Assembly (NCBI RefSeq): GCF_025151215.1
Contig: NZ_CP102286.1
Span: 2,604,001-2,668,000, forward strand
DNA length: 64,000 bases
Source of the DNA: Parabacteroides merdae ATCC 43184
Lineage (GTDB): Bacteria; Bacteroidota; Bacteroidia; Bacteroidales; Tannerellaceae
Reading direction: 5' to 3'
Below the pieces are notes generated by a model that searched no databases, was not told the DNA's origin, and saw only the letters and a list, made by a program, of their open reading frames with translations. Positions 14,535 to 23,373 of this stretch are shown in pieces. Each line of letters starts with the position of its first letter. Position 1 is the stretch's first letter. A program made the position numbers and the translations under genes.

Positions 14535-17500
14535 TTAATTATTTATAGGTTCAAATTCCAATAATAAAACATCCTTTCCTTCCCCTTCTGGAATGTTTTT
14601 TCCTGAAACGTTCTTTTTTCCCCGGAAGAAGTTCTTCACTTTTGTAAGAAAAGTCATAATTTCTTTGGCTGTATCCTGCTTCTTTTTGGACATACCGACC
14701 GATTCAATCAACGGTGGTCTTAATATCTGCCACAAATAATTGAAAGTGGAATGATAAGGATCCCTTATTATTGAAACACTCGAATGACGCGGTTTGTTAA
14801 AACCTTTTCCTGTTTTATCCGGATTATTCTGTTTTAACACACGGTTGACCAGACCGGTCAGAAACTTCTTATCGGTTAGTACACCATCTTTTTCTTTCAG
14901 TAAAGCAGCTTTTAAGCCATTATATAGAAAAACCATCTCCACTGTAGCTCCTTTGCTGGATGCCTCCGTACTGAAAGCCATCTCTCGAACCCATCCACTT
15001 TGTACCTCCGCCGAAGCCAGGGGAACCAGCAATTCGTTCAACGCCGTAAGGTCAAAACTGTCTAGGCGGGCATTCAGCAAGAAACGATCATTCAGTGAAT
15101 CGACCGGTAACTTCCAAGTAGCCGTAAAGTTTCCTTTCCCCATCAACTTGCCATCAGCATCCAGCACGATGTATTGGTCAGGACGGGAGACGATATTTGT
15201 AAAACCGGTAAACGTTCCGTTCATATCCGTAAAAAACAGTTTTCCGGGAACCGTTCCCTTCTTTGCCAGCTCTTCGTAAACAACGGAAAAGTTCTTTATG
15301 CCCACTCTTTGGAAATCCAGCTTAACCGGAGCCTTCTGTAATCCGGTATAGATCATCGGAACAATACGCCGGGGTATCGGTATTTTCTGGTTCTTAAAAT
15401 TCTGTAATACAGCATCCGATATCTGTACATCAGCTATCCGAAGCACCTTCTCCGATAAATAAGTGGACAGATCGATACCTGCCAGCGCAACCTGCCCGAC
15501 ACTCACATCAAACCAATCTTTATGATGCGGCTGCAAATAAGCAAACTGCATTTTAGGATAAGGAGATATAAGACGAATACGGTCAATGACTACACTTGAT
15601 CCGGTCAAATCCACAGCACCTACCTTTAACGTGTAAAAACCGTTATCCAGAGGAAGCTCCAGGTTACGGGTAGAGAAACGAATATCATCCAATTTATATG
15701 TACGGAGACGAGTATCAACAGCCAGCCCCTCAATAAACAGGTTAGTCGTATCTAACTTCTGATGTTGCAAAGAATCGCTCTTCCCATAATAGGCATAACG
15801 GATGTTCGCATCCTTCAAGCTAAAGCGACCTAAAAAGATTCGTCCGGCAACTTTCTCCAAAGCTGTATATAAATCAACCGAACCTAACTTCGTTTGATTT
15901 TGTAGAGTATCGAGAAAATGACCGGAATAAATATCCGCCACAGGACTTTCCATGTGAACCGAACCCAACTTCAACAAAGTGCTATCCCAGGAAACCCCTT
16001 CCAATGCCAGGCCTTTAAGTGAAGCCGACATGCCACTTCCGTCCGATCTGCACACTTGGACATCAGGCGAATCTACCCGGAACGATGCTACCCGAATATT
16101 CCGGTCCAGCCTTTCAGGTATCCGTTTCAGCCCGCCTATACGAAGTCCCGGTGAAGAAAACCGGATATATGTCTTTGCCTTCTTCTCCATCGTATTTTGT
16201 GGGAGCAGTTTGATATCCTGTAATTCCAGAATTCCTTTTACGGTCGAAAATTGCCCTTTCCGCACAGACAAACGATATTCTTTTCCCGGCAAATAGTTAT
16301 CGAACCGACTAAAATTAAATCCCATATTTCCGTAATCGAAAAACAGTCCACTCCCCTTCCCCGTCTGCCGGTTCACCCAAATGCCGGTTGCAAAGAAATT
16401 AAAGTCATTCAGTTTATAAGTAACCGGATCGGACATGCTTTTATCATCGATCGTCACAGATGCATGATTCAGACTCAACCGTTTAACAGAGAAATAACGG
16501 AGGAAAGGATTCAAGATCGACTCCACATCGACACGGCTGTTTGCCGGCTTTACCGACTTCACATCTTTCTTATTGAAGGAAGAAACCAGCACATAACGCA
16601 GATTCGGGCGGTCTATTTTCAGCAATCGCGCACTGATCCCCTTGTCGTATAACAAACCGCGGATTCCAACCGTATCAATGCTTCCTGCCATATAATCATT
16701 CTGTCCGCAAACCGACAAGGGATATAACCTGATTCGTTCCAGGTTGAAATCCCCGCTTTCCGTGTCCAACGTCATGCGCTTCACCGTAAACCGGTGGTTT
16801 CGTGCCGTCATCAGCCCCTCAATACCAGTCGCTTCAAACGAGAAACCACGCGAATACCAGAACCCGCGTTGAGTCTCCGATACGGAATCTATCCGGAAAT
16901 CGTTTGCCTGGAAATCGAAGTTCGCCAGTTTATACACCTCGATCTTATCTTTAACCGCAAAAGAATATTGCAACTTTGCCTGCCCGATACCGACCGTACC
17001 AATAGAAACCGTATGTAAGACAGGCGAGATCAATTCATAAAGAGACAGGGAACGGACCAAAGAATCCGCCTCCGCCTCATTCAAGCTTTTCTTCTCCGTT
17101 TTTTTAGCAGACGGCAGGCTTTCCCCCGCCAGATTAAAGGCTTGTATATCCGAAGAAATGATATCTAACGAGCGCGCCGTGAGGTAATTCAGCGCATTTT
17201 CACGACGGAACTGTATTCCTTTCACTTCAATGGCTCTGATCAACGCATTCAGATAGCTGTCCGGCCGCTTTTTCTGTTCCCCCCACAATTCACCTTGGGG
17301 TGTAAGCGTAATATTAGAGATAGAAATAATAGAATCTTCCGTACTCAGCAGGATCCGATCCGTTTGCAAACGAAAGTCATTATTGGCCAATAGCGTCTGC
17401 GACCGCTTAGTAATGAAATCGAAATTATCACAATAAAGCAACTTTCCACTCTCAGACGAATTCTCATCCAAACGAAAACCATACGCATGGAAACTGACAT

Positions 17501-18086
17501 CATTCAGGGCATAGACAATCGGAGAAACAGGATTCTCCACGGAATAGGACACACTGGCGTTCTCCAGATTCAGTATCCGGACAGTCAATACATTAATATA
17601 AGGAGAAACCACCTCATACAAGGTCTTGATCTCCGCCTCCTTCCTTTCCTTCACCTCCGCCCGCGTCGAATAGTAAGGATTAAACACCTGTATATCAGGA
17701 TTCCTAATTTCAAATGAGTCAAAATGCAACTGCTTGTAACTCCAACGCCACGTAAGATTCAATCCTTTAAAGTCGATCATGCCGACCTCGGCTGTCACAT
17801 AGACAGACGGCAAGCTGTCCTTTCTTTCCCAATCCCGGAAAACCGCCGAGTCGGGACATAGCTTTATTCCCTCAAGCGTCAGTTCACCTTTGAAGAAACT
17901 GATAGAAAGGTTATCGAAAGAAAGCCTATAAAAGCCATCCGTAGCCTCGGCCGTCCGATGGATCAGTTCTTTCCGAAGATACCGTTCGAGGCGTTTGGTC
18001 AGATGAAGATTAAGCAAGAATATAGCGGCAATCAGCACCATTGCGATCCCCAACGTGTACCCTATGACTCTTTTTATCTTCCTCAT
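14535..18086 (-). CDS. giant AsmA-like inner-membrane protein
   Basis: 1183 residues. A short cytoplasmic basic N-terminus is followed by one membrane helix (YTLGIAMVLIAAIFLLNLHL, residues 10-29). The rest is a long periplasmic region with repeating beta-rich units such as LRLDD-like 'DISLSTYLSEKVLRIADV' and 'SPDVQVCRSDGSGM'. The final 250 residues resemble the AsmA C-terminal domain: FFTDMNGTFTGFTNIVSRPD, ADGKLMGKGNFTATWKLPVD and LNELLVPLASAEVQSGWVRE. AsmA/TamB/YhdP-type proteins form grooved bridges that move phospholipid toward the outer membrane; I infer a similar envelope role. The gene pairs with the GNAT gene 4 bp downstream. The exact subfamily is uncertain. Confidence 0.75.
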   Translation of the reverse strand: MRKIKRVIGYTLGIAMVLIAAIFLLNLHLTKRLERYLRKELIHRTAEATDGFYRLSFDNLSISFFKGELTLEGIKLCPDSAVFRDWERKDSLPSVYVTAEVGMIDFKGLNLTWRWSYKQLHFDSFEIRNPDIQVFNPYYSTRAEVKERKEAEIKTLYEVVSPYINVLTVRILNLENASVSYSVENPVSPIVYALNDVSFHAYGFRLDENSSESGKLLYCDNFDFITKRSQTLLANNDFRLQTDRILLSTEDSIISISNITLTPQGELWGEQKKRPDSYLNALIRAIEVKGIQFRRENALNYLTARSLDIISSDIQAFNLAGESLPSAKKTEKKSLNEAEADSLVRSLSLYELISPVLHTVSIGTVGIGQAKLQYSFAVKDKIEVYKLANFDFQANDFRIDSVSETQRGFWYSRGFSFEATGIEGLMTARNHRFTVKRMTLDTESGDFNLERIRLYPLSVCGQNDYMAGSIDTVGIRGLLYDKGISARLLKIDRPNLRYVLVSSFNKKDVKSVKPANSRVDVESILNPFLRYFSVKRLSLNHASVTIDDKSMSDPVTYKLNDFNFFATGIWVNRQTGKGSGLFFDYGNMGFNFSRFDNYLPGKEYRLSVRKGQFSTVKGILELQDIKLLPQNTMEKKAKTYIRFSSPGLRIGGLKRIPERLDRNIRVASFRVDSPDVQVCRSDGSGMSASLKGLALEGVSWDSTLLKLGSVHMESPVADIYSGHFLDTLQNQTKLGSVDLYTALEKVAGRIFLGRFSLKDANIRYAYYGKSDSLQHQKLDTTNLFIEGLAVDTRLRTYKLDDIRFSTRNLELPLDNGFYTLKVGAVDLTGSSVVIDRIRLISPYPKMQFAYLQPHHKDWFDVSVGQVALAGIDLSTYLSEKVLRIADVQISDAVLQNFKNQKIPIPRRIVPMIYTGLQKAPVKLDFQRVGIKNFSVVYEELAKKGTVPGKLFFTDMNGTFTGFTNIVSRPDQYIVLDADGKLMGKGNFTATWKLPVDSLNDRFLLNARLDSFDLTALNELLVPLASAEVQSGWVREMAFSTEASSKGATVEMVFLYNGLKAALLKEKDGVLTDKKFLTGLVNRVLKQNNPDKTGKGFNKPRHSSVSIIRDPYHSTFNYLWQILRPPLIESVGMSKKKQDTAKEIMTFLTKVKNFFRGKKNVSGKNIPEGEGKDVLLLEFEPINN

Positions 18087-18330
18087 AAGACTTAAATAAG
18101 ATTATAACTTCACTCCGTCTATATAAAATCAACAATATAAACAGAGTTAAGTTGCAAAGTCGGTAATAATCCCGTCTGCGCCTACGTATTGTCCAATCTT
18201 GCCAAAATATTTGTTTATTCCAGGAATTATTGCGAAAATTGCAGAGACACCCCTGTAACCGGCGATAAAAACAGATCGCAGTTACCTGACGGCGGACGTA
18301 TAAGATCATAAATCACTAAACAAAAAAATA
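18087..18330. other. divergent intergenic region
   Basis: About 240 bp between the AsmA-like gene and the MaoC gene. I see no convincing TAnnTTTG box in the expected place for either gene and no stable hairpin. The open frame across it is a shadow. Confidence 0.4.
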
Positions 18331-18795
18331 ATGGGAAAAGTAGTTATCAACTCGTACGAAGACTTTGAAAAGCTGGTAGGCCAGCAAATAGGGATTTCAG
18401 ATTATGTAGAACTGACACAAGAACGCATCAACCTTTTTGCCGATGCGACACTGGATCACCAGTGGATTCACGTAGACCCCGAGCGCGCCAAAGTGGAAAG
18501 CCCGTTCCACAGCACAATTGCCCACGGCTACCTGACGCTGTCACTCCTTCCTCACCTCTGGAACCAGATCATCGAGGTGAACAACCTGAAGATGATGATT
18601 AATTACGGCATGGACAAGATGAAATTCGGACAGCCCGTATTGACCGGACAAAGTATCCGCCTGATCGCCAAACTACAGACTTTGACAAATCTGCGTGGCG
18701 TAGCCAAGGCTGAGATCAAGTTTGCCATCGAGATCAAGGACCAACCGAAGAAAGCGCTGGAAGGTGTTGCAATCTTCCTGTACTACTTCAATTAA
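18331..18795 (+). CDS. MaoC-family dehydratase / (R)-specific enoyl-CoA hydratase
   Basis: 154 residues with a hot-dog fold. The hydratase-2 motif is clear: FADATLDHQWIHVDPERA, then SPFHSTIAHGYLTLSLLPHL, where Asp and His of the D-x-x-x-x-H segment form the catalytic dyad. The NodN/MaoC length is normal. It probably hydrates a trans-2-enoyl-CoA or related thioester; the chain length is unknown. It starts a two-gene plus-strand unit with the lipoprotein 10 bp downstream. Confidence 0.88.
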   Translation: MGKVVINSYEDFEKLVGQQIGISDYVELTQERINLFADATLDHQWIHVDPERAKVESPFHSTIAHGYLTLSLLPHLWNQIIEVNNLKMMINYGMDKMKFGQPVLTGQSIRLIAKLQTLTNLRGVAKAEIKFAIEIKDQPKKALEGVAIFLYYFN

Positions 18796-18805
18796 GAACA
18801 GAAAC

Positions 18806-19438
18806 ATGAATAAATTGAATCTTGCGGCAATCGCTTTATGTACCGGCATTACTTTTGCCTGTTCACCAAAAGCTTCGATGGTAAAAGGAGTTATCTGCGA
18901 TGCAACCATAAATACGCTGACAGTTGTTTCCGAGGAAGGTGACACACTTTCTTTCAGTACGTTGGATGCAGAAAGGGTCGTAACGAATGGTATCTTGCTC
19001 GATGATACGGCCATCGTATATCATAGCGGGAAATATAAGACAGGGATGAAAGCGCAAAAGATTGTGGTTGTCCCCGGAAGAAGAAACATAGTTGGCGGCG
19101 ACCGGGACAAACACGGCTGTATCGGTTCGGCCGGCTACCAATGGAGCGAAGTGCAGCAAGATTGCATCCGTGTGTTCGAAAAGGGTATCCGGATGAAAGC
19201 TGTCGACGGCAGCCAGTCTGCTTTCATCGTTTTCAGTCCGGATTCCACCCAAGTCGAACTGTTCTTCTCTTCGGGAGATAAAAACGAGATACTGGATAGG
19301 CGCTCACTCCCATCCGGTGGATATGCTTGGAACGTAGAGGACGACGATACAAAGAATGTACGCCGCATAAACGGAAAGTGGACTATCAGTCAACGGGGGA
19401 AGACTATCTATTCGCAGGAAGAGTTCCAAAACAAGTAA
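18806..19438 (+). CDS. lipoprotein of unknown function
   Basis: 210 residues from the ATG at 18806; the longer frame overlaps the MaoC gene and is not used. The signal peptide ends in a lipobox (TGITFACSP, Cys19). The mature protein has an OB-like first part (VVSEEGDTLSFSTLD), a Gly/Cys motif (GCIGSAGYQWSEVQQDCI) and a C-terminal beta-rich part rich in Asp (WNVEDDDTKNVRRINGK). The two Cys may form a disulphide. Similar proteins occur across Bacteroidales, but I know no function. It is probably co-transcribed with the MaoC gene. Confidence 0.75.
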   Translation: MNKLNLAAIALCTGITFACSPKASMVKGVICDATINTLTVVSEEGDTLSFSTLDAERVVTNGILLDDTAIVYHSGKYKTGMKAQKIVVVPGRRNIVGGDRDKHGCIGSAGYQWSEVQQDCIRVFEKGIRMKAVDGSQSAFIVFSPDSTQVELFFSSGDKNEILDRRSLPSGGYAWNVEDDDTKNVRRINGKWTISQRGKTIYSQEEFQNK

Positions 19439-19567
19439 AGACATCTATAGGTGAGCTGCCGGAGTACAGAAGTACACTATTGTTTTGCCAGTCCGTACTG
19501 TGCATTTCGAACAATGTCCTAAACGCATAATCTTTTCCACCGAAAAGAAGGAGTAACGCATCCTGAC

Positions 19568-20332
19568 TTACAACTTTTCCGGCATATACTTCCAGAACCG
19601 GGCAGGCATATGCTGGCGGTGTAACTTGGGATTGAGACGTTCCTTGATGGCAATAGACTTGAAGTAAGTTTTCCACATCTGCTGGAAAAGTTTCTCATCG
19701 GCATCCATCAGTTCCTCACCGAGCAGGCCGGAAAGAAGGTGGGCTTCTTTCTCTTCGAAACGAACTTCGGTAGCTTCTTTCAAGTCGTAATAGTAACCGT
19801 ACTCACGTTTCAGGTCGTAAAGCAACCAGCACTGGTCGGCAAAACGGTCTTTCAGATGCGGAAGAGTGAGAGGGAGTACATTATATACTGGCTTGACAGC
19901 AGCAAAGAAAGTCCCGTCCGCCGCTTTTTGGAAACGAAGGAACTGGATGACACGCAGGCGCTCGTTCGTCACCTTTTTCCATACCTTGGAGACTTCGAGA
20001 ACATCGGGATCGCCAAAGTTCAGTTCGATCGTACGCGGAGCGTCGATCGCCTTACGGATATAGCGAAAAAGCAGCATGTCCGTTTCTGGCAGTTCAGATA
20101 GCCAAGTAACGGTAATCACAGACAAAGCCATAGCGGAAAGCCGCTTCTGCAAACCTTTCCAAACACGATCCACCTTGGCATCGTCCGTACAGATCGTCAC
20201 TGCCTCATCATAAAACAAGGGAAAAGGTTCTCCTTCTGCTAACAGCAGATCGGGAAAGCTGCGACGTGAATAAGCATCAAAAACAGCGGTCAGCAGCCCT
20301 TCAAAGGTTTTATCGTACACGAATACCGTCAT
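19568..20332 (-). CDS. TIGR03915-family DNA metabolism protein (DUF4130)
   Basis: 254 residues. The start is MTVFVYDKTFEGLLTAVFDA. Mid-protein motifs are RTIELNFGDPDVLEVSKVWK and RLRVIQFLRFQKAADGTFFA, and a C-terminal block reads FKSIAIKERLNPKLHRQHMP. These match the family found next to the radical SAM protein TIGR03916, sometimes fused to a uracil-DNA-glycosylase-like domain. This copy is the unfused short form. Its ATG overlaps the radical SAM stop by 4 bp, which implies coupled translation and a shared function, predicted to be DNA repair or modification. No activity is established. Confidence 0.88.
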   Translation of the reverse strand: MTVFVYDKTFEGLLTAVFDAYSRRSFPDLLLAEGEPFPLFYDEAVTICTDDAKVDRVWKGLQKRLSAMALSVITVTWLSELPETDMLLFRYIRKAIDAPRTIELNFGDPDVLEVSKVWKKVTNERLRVIQFLRFQKAADGTFFAAVKPVYNVLPLTLPHLKDRFADQCWLLYDLKREYGYYYDLKEATEVRFEEKEAHLLSGLLGEELMDADEKLFQQMWKTYFKSIAIKERLNPKLHRQHMPARFWKYMPEKL

Positions 20333-21597
20333 GATTCTTCCTTAAATTGGAGGATAAGCTGACGGTCGTCGGTACTCTTACGTCCCGCTTTCCGGATAAG
20401 GATTTGACGGACCACCTCAGGTGACACTTCGTTAATCGTGCGGACTGGCAACTCGTGGCATGTAATGAAATACTGGGCTTTCTTCATCACGACACCCATC
20501 TTCTTCAATTGCCCTGTCCCCAGACGGGAATATCGGCGGGAGACGACGATCAATTTCGCCGACTTCACCCCGATACCGGGTACGCGAAGAAGCATCTCGT
20601 AATCCGCCTTATTGATATCGACTGGGAACTGCTCCGGATGGCGCAACGCCCAACCGAGCTTCGGATCGACTTCCAGATCGAGGTCAGGATAGGCATCGTT
20701 CACGATCTCATCCACTTTGAACTGATAGAAGCGCAAGAGCCAGTCCGCCTGATACAGACGGTTCTCCCGAACCAACGGCGGTTGCTTCAAGGCCGGCAAC
20801 CGATTATCGTATTCATTGACAGGGATAAAACCGGAATAATAGACACGCTTCATCGTCGGACGCTGATAGAGGGCGGATGAGAGACGAAGGATATCCTTAT
20901 CCGAATCGGGTGTCGCCCCGACAATCATCTGCGTGCTCTGCCCGGCAGGCACAAAACGCGGAGCATGGCGAAAACGTTTCCGCTCTTCAGCGCTCTGCAA
21001 AACACCTTGCTGAATATAACGCATCGGCTGAAAGACGCTCTGAAAATCCTTTTCAGGAGCCAATAGCTGAAGACTCTTCTCGTTCGGGATCTCGATATTC
21101 ACACTCATACGGTCGGCATAGAGTCCGGCTTCATTCACTAGTTCCTGGCTGGCGCCGGGAATACTTTTCAAGTGGATATAGCCGTTAAACCGGTATACTG
21201 TCCGGAGGTCTTTTACCACCCTGACGAGGCGCTCCATCGTGTAATCGGCATTGCGCACAACACCGGAACTCAAGAAAAGCCCTTCGATATAGTTACGGCG
21301 GTAAAACTCGATCGTGAGGTTCACCAGTTCCGTCACCGTCAATGTGGCACGGGGAATATCGTTACTGCGGCGATTGATGCAGTAGGCGCAATCGAACATG
21401 CAGTAATTTGTCAGCATAATCTTCAGTAAAGAAATGCAACGGCCATCCTCGGCAAAGCTATGACAAATGCCCCACCCTGCCGCACTTCCGATCCCGCCGC
21501 TCTTGTTCTTTCGCGACGTTCCGCTGGAAGCGCAAGATACATCGTACTTGGCCGATTCAGCCAGTACTTTCAGTTTTTCGAGCACTTTTTCGTCCAT
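20329..21597 (-). CDS. putative DNA modification/repair radical SAM protein (TIGR03916)
   Basis: 422 residues from the ATG at 21597 (MDEKVLEKLKVLAESAKYDV); an upstream in-frame start is less likely. The radical SAM cluster motif is CMFDCAYC. A conserved early block reads GICHSFAEDGRCISLLKIML, and near the C-terminus a helix-hairpin-helix (LLRVPGIGVKSAKLIVVSRR) suggests DNA contact. The family is known as the radical SAM partner of TIGR03915, whose gene overlaps its stop by 4 bp. The chemistry is unknown. It would be cytoplasmic and oxygen-sensitive, which fits an anaerobe. Confidence 0.9.
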   Translation of the reverse strand: MDEKVLEKLKVLAESAKYDVSCASSGTSRKNKSGGIGSAAGWGICHSFAEDGRCISLLKIMLTNYCMFDCAYCINRRSNDIPRATLTVTELVNLTIEFYRRNYIEGLFLSSGVVRNADYTMERLVRVVKDLRTVYRFNGYIHLKSIPGASQELVNEAGLYADRMSVNIEIPNEKSLQLLAPEKDFQSVFQPMRYIQQGVLQSAEERKRFRHAPRFVPAGQSTQMIVGATPDSDKDILRLSSALYQRPTMKRVYYSGFIPVNEYDNRLPALKQPPLVRENRLYQADWLLRFYQFKVDEIVNDAYPDLDLEVDPKLGWALRHPEQFPVDINKADYEMLLRVPGIGVKSAKLIVVSRRYSRLGTGQLKKMGVVMKKAQYFITCHELPVRTINEVSPEVVRQILIRKAGRKSTDDRQLILQFKEES

Positions 21598-21732
21598 AAT
21601 TGTTACCGGGATTTCTTGACAAAAGTAAGAATAATCTTTTACTATTACTCCGCTCTCAAAAGAAAAACAGAGCAACCGTATCAAAATTTTCCAAGGTCGT
21701 GATCTGCATACGAAGTTTTCTGCAAATCCTCT

Positions 21733-21881
21733 ATCACTCTATCACTACGAAGGTTGTAGCTATTCATATTCAAGCGTCAGAGGCAGTGATACAGGACGTT
21801 TTCCTGTATCACTCTTCTATCACTTCTGAAACAGGACGTTTTTGCCATACAATTGAAAACCAACACATTGCCTTCTATCAC
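21733..21881. repeat. cluster of TATCACT/ACAGGACG words with a hairpin
   Basis: TATCACT recurs at least five times. 21785-21813 is a perfect palindrome with 12-base arms (AGTGATACAGGA and its complement) around CGTTT. ACAGGACGTTT is repeated at 21791 and 21831, and TTCTATCACTT at about 21815 and 21871. There is no coding evidence. Confidence 0.7.
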
Positions 21882-22018
21882 TTTTGAAAAAGCATATAAA
21901 ATAATCGAATAAACAAATGTAAAAACGAATATAACAGATATTAAATTGGCGGAATACGGTTCTTCATTCCACAAAAGCTATCTCTTTTTTTAGCAAAGAC
22001 AAGTACATAAATCCGTAA

Positions 22019-22126
22019 ACACCCCCATGTTGCCATCCTTTACATCCGGGTGTAGAGAGCCGGTACATCCGGGTGTTAAGGATGGCAACATGGGGGTGTC
22101 CGGCAACTAAAGTACCGTGCCGGACA
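22019..22126. repeat. long perfect inverted repeat with nested repeats
   Basis: Arms of 22 bases, 22019-22040 and 22078-22099, are perfectly complementary (starting ACACCCCCATGTTGCC). The loop holds the 13-mer TACATCCGGGTGT twice (22041-22053, 22064-22076). Directly after it, 22097-22105 and 22118-22126 (TGTCCGGCA and its complement) make a second hairpin. The rest of the intergenic region 21600-22316 shows no gene. Confidence 0.85.
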
Positions 22127-22316
22127 ATAAAAACCGCCCGGTTTCACCTATTTTACTGCCGTTTTTGCATGTTATTTTTCTGTTTTTACTTCGCAAAGGT
22201 AATGTTCCTCCTACCTGCTAACTTTTCCAATCTTGTCAGCTTACAAATATTTCAGGCATCTTCATGAACGAGAAACAATCCCTCGAAACGACATCAAGGT
22301 GAAGGGCAAGCCGATA

Positions 22317-23348
22317 TCAAGGCGAGATGGAAAGCCATTCCCGTACCGCATCAACGAGTACTTGGTTCTCGGCTGCTGTCTGTGCCGATATACGGATATA
22401 GGTTTCATCCAGGCTGCGGAAATTGGAGGCGTCGCGGATCAGCAGACCATGACGATCCCACAGATACTGTTTCAACCCAGCGGCCGTCCCTTTTTTCAGG
22501 CGGACCAAGAAGAAAGTTACGGATGTCGGTAATGCTTCCAAGTCGCCCAGTTCATTCAGCCGGTCGATCAGGCTGGCTGTCTCGCGTTGCCATTCACGGA
22601 TGGGCAGGATATATTGCTCCGGATGCGTCAAGATGTACTTGCCGGCTTCCACAGCAATTGCATTGACAGACCAGGGAATGATGTACCGGTTTATCTGCTC
22701 GACCTTATCCGGAGAAGCGACCAAGTAGCCGATACGGAGTCCCGGTATATTATGCGCTTTCGAAATAGATTGTATCAAGATCAGGTTCGGATGGTTGCAG
22801 ACATCCGAAGGTTCCAACAACCTTTCCGTCGTGAAAGCGACGTATGCCTGGTCGATGATAAAGACGGTCTGCCGGTTCGCCTCGATCAATGCCAGCAGTT
22901 CGGCCCGGCGGATCAGTCTGCCGTCCGGATTATTCGGGTTACAGATCCAGCAGAAATCCTGTCCTTCCAGCGAAAGGCCGGACAGGTCGCACGAGGTCGG
23001 AAAGAAACTGACTTCATGCCCGTGCAGGCGGCAAGCGTCTTCATACTCCGCAAAAGAGGGAACGGCAATAGCGGATTTCGCCCCTTTCCAGGTTTGCGCC
23101 AGCAGATAGAATGCCGTGATGGAACCGTTCGTTACCACTATATTCTCCTCTTCCACCTCATAGCAGCGGGCAAGCAATCTTTTCAGGGAAGAAGCATCCG
23201 GTTCCGGATAACGCGTGAGTTCATAAAACTGCTCGTTCAGGTGTTCCCTGAGTGTGCGGAGATCGGCTCCATGCCATACATTTGAACTGAAATTTATCTT
23301 TACCTCTTTCTGTGAATTATAGTGGTCGTCACCGTGTCCGAATAACAT
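22317..23348 (-). CDS. cobD: CobD-like threonine-phosphate decarboxylase / HisC-type aminotransferase
   Basis: 343 residues, PLP fold type I. The start MLFGHGDDHYNSQKEVKINF is the usual opening of L-threonine-O-3-phosphate decarboxylase, which makes the (R)-1-amino-2-propanol phosphate linker of cobalamin. PLP-binding motifs are visible: CNPNNPDG, a YVAF-type Asp/Tyr region (IIDQAYVAF), and the Schiff-base Lys in SISKAHNIPGLRIGYL. No other cobalamin gene is in the window, so a HisC-like role cannot be excluded, but the GHGDD start favours CobD. It begins 25 bp downstream of the GH3 gene on the same strand. Confidence 0.8.
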   Translation of the reverse strand: MLFGHGDDHYNSQKEVKINFSSNVWHGADLRTLREHLNEQFYELTRYPEPDASSLKRLLARCYEVEEENIVVTNGSITAFYLLAQTWKGAKSAIAVPSFAEYEDACRLHGHEVSFFPTSCDLSGLSLEGQDFCWICNPNNPDGRLIRRAELLALIEANRQTVFIIDQAYVAFTTERLLEPSDVCNHPNLILIQSISKAHNIPGLRIGYLVASPDKVEQINRYIIPWSVNAIAVEAGKYILTHPEQYILPIREWQRETASLIDRLNELGDLEALPTSVTFFLVRLKKGTAAGLKQYLWDRHGLLIRDASNFRSLDETYIRISAQTAAENQVLVDAVREWLSISP

Positions 23349-23373
23349 CTTTAGGGGAATTATGATTTATGAA

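Noticed and set aside
18010..18309. 99-codon minus-strand ORF upstream of the AsmA-like gene
   Set aside because: It overlaps the AsmA start in another frame and has a skewed, basic composition typical of a shadow frame.
21733..22126. Insertion sequence or MITE
   Set aside because: No transposase, no clear target-site duplication, and several nested palindromes rather than one terminal pair; kept as an unexplained repeat.
23349..23373. Cobalamin riboswitch before cobD
   Set aside because: The gap to the GH3 gene is only 25 bp and no B12-box-like sequence is visible.
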